A stretch of DNA of 64,000 nucleotides. It comes from Poa pratensis (lineage: Eukaryota; Streptophyta; Magnoliopsida; Poales; Poaceae). Positions 36,056-48,047 of this stretch are shown here, in pieces. A program made the translations under genes and the position numbers. The stretch is taken from contig CAMZMU010000059.1 of the NCBI GenBank assembly GCA_947311845.1, positions 36,462,063 to 36,526,062 of the forward strand, written 5' to 3'. Position 1 is the stretch's first letter; the number at the start of each line of letters is the position of its first letter. The notes below the pieces were generated by a model, which worked only from the letters and a program-made list of their open reading frames with translations, searched no databases and was not told the DNA's origin.

Positions 36056-36640
36056 GTTCAGAAGTTAAGTTAGTACCTACGGCTGTTTGGTGTGTACATT
36101 TGCTGTATATCTGTTCAGGTCATATTGGCTACATTGTTTAATTTCGTGGTCGGCGTTGTTTGTGTATTCTAAATGAGGATGGTAGAGTAATTGCTGTAAA
36201 TGATTCGTTTCACCATTGTTTGTCCGGGTTCATCCTTGCTGATTCGATGCATCGTTTGGATGTGTTGACTATACTGTTTGCTACCCGGCTGATAAGCTAT
36301 TATTTTCTGTATAATACTGATGAATTCACGTTTTCGTATACCACTGGGATTCTGAGATGTGAATAACGATGCTTTGTTTCTGAAAGCTGGGAGATATCAT
36401 AAAAGCAAGCACATGTAACAAATCTGAACACGAAGAACTCACATACGTGACAAACTACTTGACAAGCTGAGTAATGTTCAGGAAATGCAAACAGATGACG
36501 GCTGAAGCTGCATCATGGGTTTGCAAGACAGATCACGAGACAACGAGGTGCTGTCTCACAGATCATCTCTTATTTACGGTTGCGGCAGATCCCATGCTGA
36601 CGGCTGTATGCACGCAGTGTCAGCTCCTGGCTCTGCCTCT
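36056..36640. other. Convergent 3' intergenic region
   Basis: Spacer of about 585 bp between the stop codons of the TOM1-like gene (plus) and the aminotransferase gene (minus). It holds both 3'UTRs. No further gene is seen. Confidence 0.7.
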
Positions 36641-39600
36641 TCACAGCTTCGACAGCGCGATGTCCATCACCTCGATGAAGTAGTCTGAGACACAAAGTTG
36701 TTCATCACATCGTGTTAGAATCATGGATCAGAAGCCGAGGTACACACTATGCAGTAAAGGAGCAGATCTTACCTGAATCCTCTTTGGTGAAGCACAACGG
36801 AGGTGTTACCCTGAACACATTGCCATAGAAGCCACCTTTCCCCACCAGCACACCCATATCTGTCAGAAAGAAGGAAGAACAATCGGATCAGATCCAAGAT
36901 ATTACTATTCCTGTGTCTAGTTTTAGAATTGTAAAGCATGAAGATACGACATAGCTCGATGAAACATGAGGTCCGTGTAATCACCTTTCATGTGGTTCAT
37001 GACCTGCGCGATCTCAGCTTTCGCCGGAGTTTTCTTTTCGTGGTCGGTTACCAGCTCGACTCCGAGAAGAAGGCCCCTCCCCCTAACATCGCCAATGACT
37101 GCAAAAGTGAAACGTAAGCAACAACGCGAGGCATGTGTTTGCGACGTAATTTTATCGTAACTAGTACTCACTGTCATGCTTCTCTTTCAGAATGTTCAGT
37201 TGTTCCTTCAGGTAGGAGCCAACAACGAACGCATTCTCCTGGAGCTTCTCCTTCTCAAGTACTTTGAGAACAGCGTGGCCGGCAGCGGTGCTGACAGGGT
37301 TACCACCGAAGGTGTTGAAATAGCTTCTGCGGGTTAACACTTGAGCAATCTCAGGTGTTGTAACGACGGCTCCTATCGGCATGCCATTCCCTATACCCTG
37401 AACAGAAATGACAGGAACATGTCAGCCTATAGTTTGACGAATTGTACACTTCCGAGGTCCGAGCTAACCCTATACATGAACTCTTGAGGTGTGAAAGTTG
37501 GGGGAGAAATTATTCACCTTTGCCATAGTAACTATATCTGGGATGACACCTTGCCCTTCAAATCCCCAGAAGTGGCTTCCAGTTCGTGCAACTCCTGCCT
37601 GAACTTCGTCAGCGATGCAGAGGCCACCAGCTTTCCTTACCATATCGTAGGCTGCAGGCAAGTATCCTGGTGCTAATTCCACTATTCCACCAACTCCCTA
37701 CAGAGCGGAACATTTAAAAAGTTCTCAAGAAAGCTCCCTTTTGAACATAATGATAGTATGACAATTGTGTTGATATCGGCATACCTGTATGGCTTCTGAA
37801 ATGAAACCAGCGACTCTCCCTGTAGTCCCATAATCAATGGTTTCCTGAATATCCTTGGCATATTTCTCTCCATCTGAACCAAAAGCACCTCTATATGGGT
37901 CTGGATTGAGAGCATGGTGCACTCCCGTCTGGATTTGTAAATGAGCAAATATCATTAAAATGTGCAGTAAGACTTTGCCTTTTGAAAGCAGGGCAGTATG
38001 GCCTTTTGGTTTTTTAGGAAGTGCAGTTTCCATTAACTTTTTTGTTTTTGTAAAACAATTGATCCTGTGTGCTTACCTAATGGTGTAAAACTAAAAGCGA
38101 GACAGTAATTACCTGGACAACGTTAAATTTCCAGTTGCATTGAGCAGTAGCACCCATTGTTGCAGCTGCATTACCATGGTATCCATTCCTAAGCGAAATA
38201 ATGTCATGGGAACCAGTGTAAAGCCGGGCGATCATCAGAGCAAGCTCATTTGCCTCCGTGCCAGAATTTGTGAAGAAAACAACCTGAAGAGAACAAGAGC
38301 AGCTTCATATGAGGCTCAATCAACCGAAGTTTTCTTTGCTTATCCGACAAAACATTATATGTAAGACATAAAATTCCAAATTACTTTCAGGAACAGAAAT
38401 GTACAACGTTTTACTCGGCTGAAAGTACCTTCAGATCACCGGGCATTTTAGACGCCAAAGCCTCAGCAAAGTCTGCAATCGCATGATTCAGATACAGAAC
38501 TGTGGAGTGTTGTATCTTCTTTGCCTGGTTGACTATTGCTTCGATCACATCAGGATGGCAGTGCCCACAACAAACGGTTGCAATGCCACCGAAAGCATCC
38601 AGGTAGCGTCGACCATCCTCATCGAACAGGTACTGCATCTTCCCGTCGACTATGTTCAACTGCAATAATTGTTTTGTGCTGAAACGGTTAATTTTCTGTG
38701 CTGAAAATTTCTAAGATCAATTTGTAATTTTGCATTACATGACATTAGCTTTCCTCATTTGATCATCAGACTACACTCTTTGTCCTGGCCAGATTGGTAA
38801 ATCGAATGTAACACAAAGTATTGAGACACTATCTCAGGTATTAAAGTAAAATAGTTAATGGTTCATTCTTTTTCCTATTCCACTCTTTTCAAGAACTTAT
38901 GAACTGCTTTATTTTCAAAAGTTCAAGGTGATCGCAAAGAGCTACCCGACAAAAAATGTTCTATCGAATTTCTTATCTGTCTTAAAAATGAGATATGTAT
39001 TTGCGTATAAATATATTTTAAACGTAATATATGCGTTGATCTGAGTGTAATACATAAGCTCCTATGTTGGTGGGTGAGCATGGTAGGTACACAACTTGGT
39101 GCTATCTACAGATTTCATCTTTGGCCCTATATTTTTTACTTTGCAACGCATGTGCAGGTTAAAAAACAGTGAGTTGTCAGGGATCACTTTCTTTATACAA
39201 AAATTTAGTGGCCCAGCCACAGATGTAAGATCTTACAGCCTCGCGCAGGAGTTAGTTGCGCAAATATGTCAGTGAGAAGAAACAACCATGATTTTTCGTC
39301 CCAATAAAACATAGCTACACTAATGCAGAGATGAACTGCATAAAGAGCAGAACTTTTGTGGCTACTCCTATGAAGATTCCCAAGGATACGATGAGACGGA
39401 CCTTCTTTGTGATTCTCCCTTCAGAGAATCTTAGCTTATATGATACCTAAATCCCACCAACCACCCGATCAGGTAAGAGCAGTGCTCAAGGTAAAATGGC
39501 AGTCCTAACTGAATATATCCAAAAACAACAAATATGATCAACTGATCACTGCTTTGCGAAAGGACTACCAAACAGACTGTCTTTTGTCACAGAAAAGCTA

Positions 39601-40137
39601 TTAAAAGCTACCATCAAGCAATTATCCGAAAGGAAAAGCAGAAAACTTTCCAGAATAAGATCTATATAATGATCATACGAGCACCGCTCATTTGAAGTAA
39701 GAAATGATGGCATGATGCCGTCATCAAAACAAAGGTGCAGTTCAGTTTAACTGGTACATCCGTACATGTACTGTTCGTGTTGGTTGTTTTTGAGTGTGCA
39801 ATCACCAAATCGGGTCTCCGATTAGTTAAATGCTTCCGTCAAAAATTGAAATGGAGATCCGGTTAAACGGGAGGTGGCAAGGGGCGTGGGGGCACACGTA
39901 CAGGGCGGTCGTAGAAGTGGAAGAGTGAGGGGCTGAGGAACTCGGCCCGCTTCCGGCGATCTCCGCCAGCCGCGGCCCGTCGTACGGAGGCGGCGTGTAG
40001 TCGAACGCCGGCATCTTGGGGGCGGAGACGCCATTCTTCGGCGCGGCAGCGACGGCGGCGGCGGAGAGGCTGGAATGCGCCCGGCCGGGGACGAGCGCGG
40101 CCTGGAGGAGCCTCCGGGAGGAGGTGAGACGCTGCAT
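36641..40137 (-). CDS. AGT2: Alanine-glyoxylate aminotransferase 2 homologue, mitochondrial
   Basis: Nine exons on the minus strand: 40137-39902, 38659-38429, 38283-38113, 37928-37785, 37697-37518, 37397-37172, 37098-36985, 36859-36773, 36684-36641 (477 residues, the usual length). It is a class-III PLP aminotransferase, expected to transaminate glyoxylate or similar oxo acids using alanine. The N-terminus [20 protein letters not shown] is Arg/Ser-rich and lacks acidic residues, like a mitochondrial presequence. Motifs: [78 protein letters not shown] (PLP-binding Asp about 291), IPDIVTMAK (PLP Lys about 321), [26 protein letters not shown]. Exon 1 is 1 nt short in the GCC-GGAAG region (about 39953): the homologous fragment at 51.4 kb has the expected frame there ([13 protein letters not shown]), and exon-exon phase works only with one more base. 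The first intron is 1.24 kb; the others are short. Confidence 0.93.
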
Positions 40138-40260
40138 GGCCGGCTCTGTTTCTCTCTCTGCGCGTGGGGTTTCAGGAAGCGGTGCCTGCCCGTGAACTGG
40201 TTAATTGGTGGCGATGGCCGACGCTGCCGCTATAAATAGACGGGCTGGAGATCGATGGGA
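40138..40260 (-). promoter_or_regulatory. Promoter and 5'UTR of the aminotransferase gene
   Basis: On the minus strand a TATTTATAG box (plus 40230-40240, seen as CTATAAATAG) lies about 95 bp upstream of the ATG at 40137. The intervening leader has a CT-rich GAGAGAGAAAC-type stretch. This is the only TATA-like element at a suitable distance. Confidence 0.5.
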
Positions 40261-41510
40261 GGAGGAAGACGGAGTGTAAAATGACGAGCTCGCCCTTTCC
40301 TAACAAAATTCATGGGAAATATCGCCTGCATATCACTGAATAAGTGAATAACATACACACCGAGAAAAACAATAAGTTTTCCTCAGAAAAAAAGAATACA
40401 AAATATTTTTATGCCACCAGTAGTAATACGTGTTAAACAATGAGTTTAGTTCACTTGGTTGGATTGAGAGTATTATTATTTTTAAAAATAGTGGTTGTAG
40501 TGGTTTACCCTACCGCATTAGTTTCAAAGAAAAGGTCATAATATGTGTTGTACTTTTCCTCTACATATTTTAAAGCTCTGTGATTCTGGTTTTCAGTAAA
40601 CCTTTGAATGAGTGTGCCTGTAAAGGCGGTGTTGTAATTGATGTTCATAAAAAGGGCATCTTTCATCAATGGAGCTATAATCTGAATCAAATTTCTTATG
40701 TGATAATGTTTACATGGCTAAAATTGTCGTTTATTTTTTGTTTCACATATAAGATGAATTGATTCGAGCTCATAAATTTACATGGATGCTTTGAAACGAT
40801 ATAAACTAATCAACAACAAATTGTATCCAATATCCAATTTTTTTTTGTAGAATCCTCGCATTTCAGGTACTTTTAAAGGCGAAAATGAAGTTGAAAGTTG
40901 ATGTTATGTATCATGGCTTTGTGCATGACCATTAATCCTCGAGTTAATAATAGTTTTGTGATGTATATAATAAACATGCTATTACAGAGATCGAATTCAG
41001 AAATTATCGAAGAATACTAGAAACCTCAAATTTACATGAATGCTTTTGAGACATGCTAAGCTGGTCAACAAAAAATTGTATCCATTATTTAATTTCTCGT
41101 TCTGCATTGCATCTATTGTTAAAGGTGGAAATAAAGTTGAAGAATGATGTAGTGTGTATCCTCTATGTGCATGGCAATTGGTCCACATTTTTCAATGATG
41201 CTTTTTTTACAGAATTTTTCAATGATGCTTAGTTGTGCATATTACTATATTTACGATGTTGTTGCGGAAACCAGGTACACTATATTGTACTTCTTCACTC
41301 AAATGAAGTAAATTTACTAAAAAATTCAAGTTCTTATAAATTTGATCGTGGTTATAGAAAAAATATAAACATTTACTATACCGAATCAGTATCAATAGAT
41401 CCACAGTTAAATATGCATTCTCATAATTTATTTATTTAATAATGTATATCTTGATGTTTTTTCTATATTTGGTCAAACTTAGTCATCTTTGATACTTGAC
41501 TAAATCTATA
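40261..41510. other. Intergenic AT-rich DNA
   Basis: No gene or transposon terminus recognised. Two loosely similar stretches (about 40770-40870 and 41020-41110, each with a word like CATGxATGCTTTxGA and ACAAAxAATTGTATCCA) may be an old tandem duplication. Confidence 0.35.
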
Positions 41511-41663
41511 CTCCCTCCGTTTCTAAATATAAGAGGTTTAATGTATTTCACGTGTTGATTAGATGCGGACTGAAACGAGTGAATATATATACTAAAATGT
41601 GGCTAGATACATGTGAATCTGTAAAAAAAAGCCAAAACATTTTATATTTAGAAATGGAGGGGG
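41511..41663. mobile_element. Stowaway MITE (153 bp)
   Basis: Termini CTCCCTCCGTTTCTAAATAT and the mirrored TTATATTTAGAAATGGAGGG, with flanking TA on both sides (41509-41510, 41664-41665). Confidence 0.9.
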
Positions 41664-42444
41664 TATCTCTTATTCATTAGAGTGAAAGTAGTATCATATT
41701 TACGCATTTGTGTATTGTCCTTTTTTTCGAAAATATAAACATTCTTCCAATGTTTGTAGAAGGAAACTGTATTAAATGAAATCCGATTTTCTCCGGTACT
41801 AGCAAAATAGAAGGACATCATCTCATTAGTCCCTTTTTTTTTCTCAAGAACATCACCTCGTGTCTCATGAGTCATGAGTATGTCGACGTACGATACCCAG
41901 GTCGTACATTTCACCGACCGTCACTTGGGGCTAGAGTCCAAAATGCCCCACAAAACAGAAGAGACAAAATGGGGGCGTCATAAAGAGGAGGTGTCGAGAC
42001 GAACGGACGGTGCTGCTTAAACCAGTACGACGAGAAAGTGGTCGCGCTTGCCGGCTTGCCGCCGTACGTGTCACAATTGCTCACGCCAAGTCGGTCTCCA
42101 TGCATGATTGAACGGAGAACTCTATCTCTAGCTCTGTCCTATGGTGAGACGGATGGTGTTTCAGAGCCCTCTTCACGAGAGGCAGCTAGCATCATATTCA
42201 TTCCAGAAAAGTCGATTGATCCATCATACTGGTTATTATCAAGGAGATGGATCTATCGATCGAGGCCCGACACCTTGCGTGCGTAGGAACGAACGGGATA
42301 TGTGCTATTTGGCCACGGTTGTTGGCGCTAGCTTGTTGAGGTATACACTCCATAATATGTAACCATCAGCTGACAGGATGCGTGCGTACGTTGTTGCTTA
42401 ACAATTGCCTAACTAACTAGAGGAATGGTGGTGCTTTCCATGTA

Positions 42445-42765
42445 CTCCCTCCCTTTATAGTTTTACTTTGCGTCCTCGGCAAAGAACGGATACCAAGGCA
42501 GGCCTTCGATGGGTTAATTTAGTGTCTGGACAAATTTGCCCCCGGTAGAGTCCCTCAAGCTGCCATTAATTCCACGCATGCACGGCCGCAGTGAATTCCA
42601 TGGTGGCTGCTCGTGGCCTCACCTCTTTTGCGATGGATTTGTGGAGAAACTTTAATGCTTGAGAAGACTAACATGGGGGCATACTCGGGAATCAACTACA
42701 CAACGCAAGGTAAAAGGGAATATTTAGAAAAAGATAGGACGCAAAGTAAAGGTAAACGGAGGGAG
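42445..42765. mobile_element. Stowaway-like MITE (321 bp)
   Basis: Long termini CTCCCTCCCTTTATAGTTTT and the mirrored GTAAAGGTAAACGGAGGGAG, sharing an extended AGGACGCAAAGTAA arm. TA on both sides (42443-42444, 42766-42767). Longer than most Stowaway copies here. The internal GC-rich part has no coding signal. Confidence 0.88.
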
Positions 42766-42880
42766 TACCGAGTTTTAGTAGTATCCGGGGTGGAAATTTT
42801 AGACCTGACCTTTATTAGTTGTACATGACAATGACAGCTATCTAGTCGTTTACTTAACAATTGCCTAACTAACTAGAGGA

Positions 42881-43470
42881 AGTAATTGTACTACTTGTAG
42901 CTAGAGCTCTACTAGTTCTATTACTAGTTGCATTGATTGCTGTGACGTGAATGTCTAGATGTCGACACGAGGACGTCAACAAACCAAACTTCTCTCATGT
43001 ACCCACAAATTCCGAGTTTAGTTATATGGAGTAGTTGATATATTATATGTTGCGATAGGGTGTTTTTGCTTTTGCACTCGATCGGTCGCCCCCATCTCTT
43101 GTTCAGTTATCAGATCGAGTTGGGCAGTCTAGCTGATCGATGACCAAGTGGTGCCGCGTCACTCTCCTGATCCGATGGATGGTATAGGTGCTTGCTTGTC
43201 CTAGTAGACGTGGCTAACCTGCCTATCTATCCAGCCAGCGGGACAATCTACCAAACGCGGCCCAATATCGCGGCGTGCCCAACTGCGCTTTCAATACGTC
43301 TATAAACGAGTTCTATAGCGCAGCAGGTCGGTCAGATTAGCTGACGTCAGGCATGACTCACGGGAGGAATCTCTCCATCGACAACGCTGCTGTGCTGACT
43401 CGTTAGTTTGGACTGTACCACTTGCTTAGTTGCTTGACGTGACTGACTCACTCATTGATGCAGCTACAAA
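42881..43470. other. Intergenic, no gene recognised
   Basis: Mixed-composition DNA rich in short TF-like words such as CGATCG and GCTGACGTCA, but without a supported gene or repeat boundary. Confidence 0.35.
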
Positions 43471-43482
43471 AATTACAGTTAA

Positions 43483-43960
43483 ATTTTTTTTGAGGCCTCT
43501 CGAAGGTAGTACATCTGTAGTATTTGAACTGTGTACAAACTCACACCACACGCATGCGCACACACACTCATACCTCTAGTACACAAGCTAGATCTACACT
43601 ACTACACACAGCATGCATGTTTTCAGACTTGACAGTTGTGGCATGAACATGCGTGGGAGGCAGCAGGAAGAAAATCCTATACGACCCACTGTTGAACAAC
43701 CCAGTCGTGGACTACATCTGCTAACGTACACGTCGCAAATTAGCAGCAGTATTTGATTAACGGTAGTCAGGGTAGACATGATCCACCGACGTGTACAGTT
43801 CTAGATTTGGTCCACCGGATGGGTCGTTCACCTTTGGGTCGTATAGGGTTTTTTCTGAGGCAGCAAGGTGAGGCCCCCATATTCGCTCCCGTGGGGAGTC
43901 GAACCTGGGAGGGGTGGGTGGCCACTGCCACTCCGGACCATCGCGCCACAGCGCGTCCTC
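43483..43960 (-). mobile_element. tRNA-headed retroposon (SINE-like, 478 bp)
   Basis: On the minus strand it begins at 43960 with GAGGACGCGCTGTGGCGCGA, which contains an A-box-like TGGCGCGATGG. About 40 nt later comes a perfect pol III B box GGTTCGACTCC. It ends in an A8 tail (plus-strand T run after 43482). The flanks carry a 12-bp direct repeat AATTACAGTTAA (43471-43482, 43961-43972), consistent with L1-type target duplication. The head resembles the Triticeae Au SINE, but this copy is longer than the roughly 180 bp usual for Au, so it may be composite. It is transcribed by pol III and mobilised by LINE enzymes if still active. Confidence 0.7.
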
Positions 43961-43972
43961 AATTACAGTTAA

Positions 43973-44404
43973 TTTAACCTATGAATCTGCGCAATACAGC
44001 TACCAAAGGATTCGATGAACCAACAGCTCAGTTTTTTTTAGCACAATCCAATAGCTCAGCTGCGCCTCCATGATTTTATATCCGCGCTTGTTGGACTCTA
44101 CCCAGGCCGGGCCCAATATAGCCTTCACTTTGATAGGCTCAGTTATTTGGGCCGCAACGCACCTACGCACCATTCGGGCTGAGCGAGCAACCGCGATCGC
44201 GCAAGTGGCGAGTGCAAGTGCTGAAAATCCCCAATATTCCAAAATCACTAGAAAAAGGGTTCCCTTTACGAAGGGAATCCAGTGGACAATCTCGTGGTGA
44301 CAAGTGTCGTCTTCTCCTTCGTGCGGTACAAACAGTTGCATGCATGTTCGCCAAGTGTCACACTCATATTGAAAGTGGGGAGCAGGAGGGAGAAAGGGAC
44401 ACGG
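43973..44404. other. Intergenic, no gene recognised
   Basis: The 146-codon minus frame at 44000-44440 has no family I recognise and no typical initiation context; I do not call it a gene. Confidence 0.35.
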
Positions 44405-44884
44405 GAGGTGGGAGGGCAGTTTTTTCCCTTTTATTTTCAAAACCGAAACTTTAAAACGAAATATCTCGAGAACCGTTTATTCAAATTACGAACCGTTTTT
44501 ATTTTTGAGCTCCTCGCGTCGAGATATTCAAAACTAGATCCCATGTTGTTAGGTTTCGACGAACTTTTTTTTATACTCCCGGTTATGTATAGTTTGTACA
44601 ACTTGTTTCTATTACTTTGTACAACCATTTCTGCGTAGTTCGTACTTTTTGTTCTGTGTACATTTGTATGATGAGAGAGAAGGGATAGTGAGGTGAGAGG
44701 GCAGTTTTTTTCCTTTTATTTTTCTAAATCGAATTTTTGAAATGAAATATCTTGAGAACCGTTTATCCGAATTACGAACCGTTTTCATTTTTTAGCTCCT
44801 CGCGTCGAGATCTTCAAAATTAGATCTCATGTTGATAGGTTTCGATTAACTTTTTTTTGTACAACCGGTTATGTATAGTTGTAT
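44405..44884. repeat. Tandem duplication, period about 286 bp
   Basis: Block 44405-44600 recurs at 44691-44884 with moderate divergence. Both contain GAGGTG(G/A)GAGGGCAGTTTT, ATATCT(C/T)GAGAACCGTTTAT, AATTACGAACCGTTTT and AGCTCCTCGCGTCGAGAT. This motif set has the look of an uncharacterised dispersed grass repeat; no coding capacity. Confidence 0.75.
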
Positions 44885-45160
44885 AACCTGTGTCTGTGTA
44901 GTTGTACAACATATGTTTGTACAAACTGTGTTTGTGTAGTTATACAACATGTGCCTATATAGTTGTACAACCTGTGTCTGTATAACTTGTGCCTGTCTAG
45001 TGTACAACCTGTGTCTGTACAACCTGTGTCTGTGTGGTTATACAACCTATGTCTGTCTAGTTGTACAATATGTATTATGTAGTTGTACAACATGTGTCTG
45101 TACAAACTGTGCATGCGTAGTTGTACAACATGTACATGTATAGTTGTATGATCGTCTGTA
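44870..45160. repeat. Minisatellite of TAGTTGTACAACxTGTGTCTG units
   Basis: About a dozen degenerate units of 16-22 bp built on GTTGTACAAC and TGTGTCTGT. It starts as a direct extension of the second copy of the 286-bp duplication. Confidence 0.8.
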
Positions 45161-45211
45161 TATCTAGTAAAATAGTGTACATATAGTAGAAACGTAAGTG
45201 TACATCTAGTT

Positions 45212-45214
<3 letters not shown>

Positions 45215-45250
<36 letters not shown>
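45215..45250. repeat. (AT)n microsatellite
   Basis: Uninterrupted AT dinucleotides for about 36 bp, just after the minisatellite. Confidence 0.95.
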
Positions 45251-45255
<5 letters not shown>

Positions 45256-45410
45256 CATCTAGTGCACCAGCTTGTGTACGTACATTCAATAGTTGCAAGT
45301 ATTAGTGTATATCATTTATTGTTTTTGGAAAGTACTCGTACAAGGTAGTAGGATGTACGATCGATGTACCCGGCTAGAGGGCTTCGTGCGGCGACGGTTG
45401 TACACGCACG

Positions 45411-45479
45411 CTGCCAGGTGCGACGGATGTACACGCTCGGCGGACTTCGTATGCGAAACGATGTACAAGCACCTGGCAG
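45411..45479. repeat. Inverted repeat, 11-bp perfect arms
   Basis: CTGCCAGGTGC at 45411-45421 and its exact mirror GCACCTGGCAG at 45469-45479 enclose 47 bp that carries further GATGTACA words. It could form a cruciform or hairpin. Function unknown. Confidence 0.7.
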
Positions 45480-45499
45480 GAACGAGCCGCGGGGGTCTT

Positions 45500-46152
45500 C
45501 AGCTGCCGTGTCCAGCTTGCTCACCTTGTTTGAACCAGTGTACGGGACACATGCAGGTAGTGTTCGAATTCATTTTTTCCTCCTTTTGCTGCTCACCACG
45601 GGTCAGACAGATGAGCTCCTGACGCGCAGAAATTTACCTTCGTGAAGGGTTCCTCTAATTAGTGGTACCCCCAATATTCTGGTTTTGAATCAGATATCTC
45701 AGGTATCTCCCACTAATCATCTTTTTTTTTGCGAGAACTAACCATCTTATATTTGTCTATATTAAAAACTCTACACCATGCTGATGTATTGGGATGGGAG
45801 AGTATTTATTGAAATTCGTGAGAATTGGGTGAAAGCAAGAGTTTCACCAAATCCCCTGCTCCCTCTAATCCACTTGGGGATAAATTACACCCCAAATGAA
45901 TAAGGCCTCAACACGGTAGTTTTATGCTATTAACTCGCGCTAGGGTCGCCTTGTTACATGCTAGTGATCTAAATAAACGCTTATAGTTGGGAGGTAGGAC
46001 GCCTATGTTTCTTTTGACACTTTGAAACTGATTTTTTTGACACAAGGTAGGACACTAGGTGATAAATCCGATTTTGTGGTACCCTACGTTCACTATTGTA
46101 AGACCTTCTAGATATTTTATAAAAGGCAGGACACTAGGTTTGGTCTCTCTTG
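45500..46152. other. Intergenic with a Tourist-like end fragment
   Basis: 45790-45910 contains words such as AATCCACTTGGGGATAAATT and ACCCCAAATGAATAAGGCC that look like one end of a Tourist/Harbinger-type MITE. No partner end was found. Confidence 0.35.
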
Positions 46153-46230
46153 AAAACTACAAGAGATTGCAACAGGGCTGCTGACGCCCTTGCTAGAGCT
46201 TGGGATGACGTTGTGTACTGGGAAAGCTGA
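46153..46230 (+). pseudogene. LINE RNase H C-terminal fragment
   Basis: The frame KTTRDCNRAADALARAWDD followed by VVYWES and a stop matches the conserved C-terminal RNase H segment of plant LINEs (RDCNxxADxLA). An AATAAA follows about 50 bp later. This is a 5'-truncated remnant with no upstream coding region recognised. Confidence 0.6.
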
Positions 46231-48030
46231 TTAAAGAGCTTCTAATTCTCAATTGTAAAACTGATGCTTCCATATGATCAATAAATTTGTTTACCTACAG
46301 GAACTACACCAATAATCAAGCCTAATTAACACAAGTAAATGGAAACAAGCTCTAACATAGATTAAAACAGTCCGTACACCCCACAACTGAACAAGCACCG
46401 AACTAAGTACATGAAAATGAAAGAAAAGTTTCAATCGCTTAAACAAGATGAATCAAGAACCTGCAGAGAACAAATCCAGACCTTAAAAGCACATGAGATC
46501 AAATAGAATCCAGATGCCCTTGGACCAATCCAAGGATGAACAAACCCATACACAAAAGAACATCTACATACTGTATTGACCAACAGTTAAATGGCCATCT
46601 CTGTTTGAAGCACGTTGAGACAAACAGTTTCAGAGTGTACACCAAGAGTTGAGTTTGTTTGAGAAAGGATCCTAAATGTTGTTTCAGAAGACTACTCCCA
46701 CAATGCAGGAGCGAGATGGTGACAACAGAAAACGTGCAAAGCCTGATCACGGCCTGGGCGTATTCTCATGTTGCAGCCGGTCTCGTCGCAGCGGACAAAG
46801 CGCTTCCCCTCATTAGCTTTAGCATGGTAGTAGCTACAATGTGTAAACATCTGCATATGAAACAAAAATAAAAATTAGCTCAAATTTCAAGGCATTGCAT
46901 TGTGTTGAAATACATCGATGCATTATTTACATGGGATGTACGCACGGTGAAATTTGGAGGCCGCTGCATCACAAACACGCTGAAGTGGAAAGCAGTAGAG
47001 TTGGGATCGCATGGCCGTGTGCAATAATCTTTTTACAACCTGACAACGCCCTGAGGCACCTCCTATCTATCGTGGGTCTGAAGGAAATTGAAAATAATGA
47101 GGAATGTGTCTATAACACTTTGAATATGTTGACCTTTTTTTTGAATCCTCACCATTTGGACATGGTCGTTCCAATTAAATTTTTGGACGCGAGTTAAGTA
47201 AATATAATTACACAAACTTTATACTTTATAATTTCTTAGTTTTTTCATTATAGTATATTATGCTTTTAGCAAATATATGTTGTATACGTTGTTAGCATTA
47301 TTAACCATACAATTGTTTTCTATTTTTTTTCAATTATGTAGTTGTAATGTATGTCATTAAAAATATATCCGAGTTACGCAAAAAGTTTTTTCTGTGACAT
47401 ATTGTTTCTAACAAGATACAAAATCATCTTAAATGTGAAAACAAACAAAAAAGGAAATACGCATGGCTCATTGACGTTCTTACAATTGGTGAATTATATA
47501 GCATATCATATTATTGTGTGAATGTTCTTATCTATTTTTAGTATTATTAAATTTCAATGCATACAACCTAGAAAATATCTTAGCAGAGGTGGTGTGTAGT
47601 GTATGGTTATGTAAAAAAAAATAGAAGTTTCTGAAATATAAGTTGAACCGTTGACATGATCATCTTTTACTTGGTGAAAAGTGTCTTACAAGTAACCGTG
47701 GATTTAGTAATAAATTGATAATATGTTAATTATTGATACTTACTACTGAAATAACATTTGTTTATGGTCACTACCACCCACAAACGTATAATAATTGTTC
47801 TACTATTGCACATACAAAACTCAATTATTATACATGCTCACCGCAATGTGTCTTTGTATACAATTGATTCTGTTAGTTTTAGAATTAAAAAGTTATGTGT
47901 GTAATTAAATATTAGAATTATATCAAGCAAACCATATATTATAGTATGTGTAAGGTTTTCACGAGGGAGACTAGAAACCAAGTTAAAATTATCACCGCTA
48001 ATTTTTTTTTTATGTTACATCATATTGGTC
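46231..48030. other. Intergenic, AT-rich, no gene recognised
   Basis: Several short frames (for example 46659-46871 and 46895-47197) show no domain. 47200-48030 is strongly AT-rich without structure I can name, apart from the target duplication at its right edge. Confidence 0.4.
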
Positions 48031-48047
48031 TGTCATGTGCAATTGTT

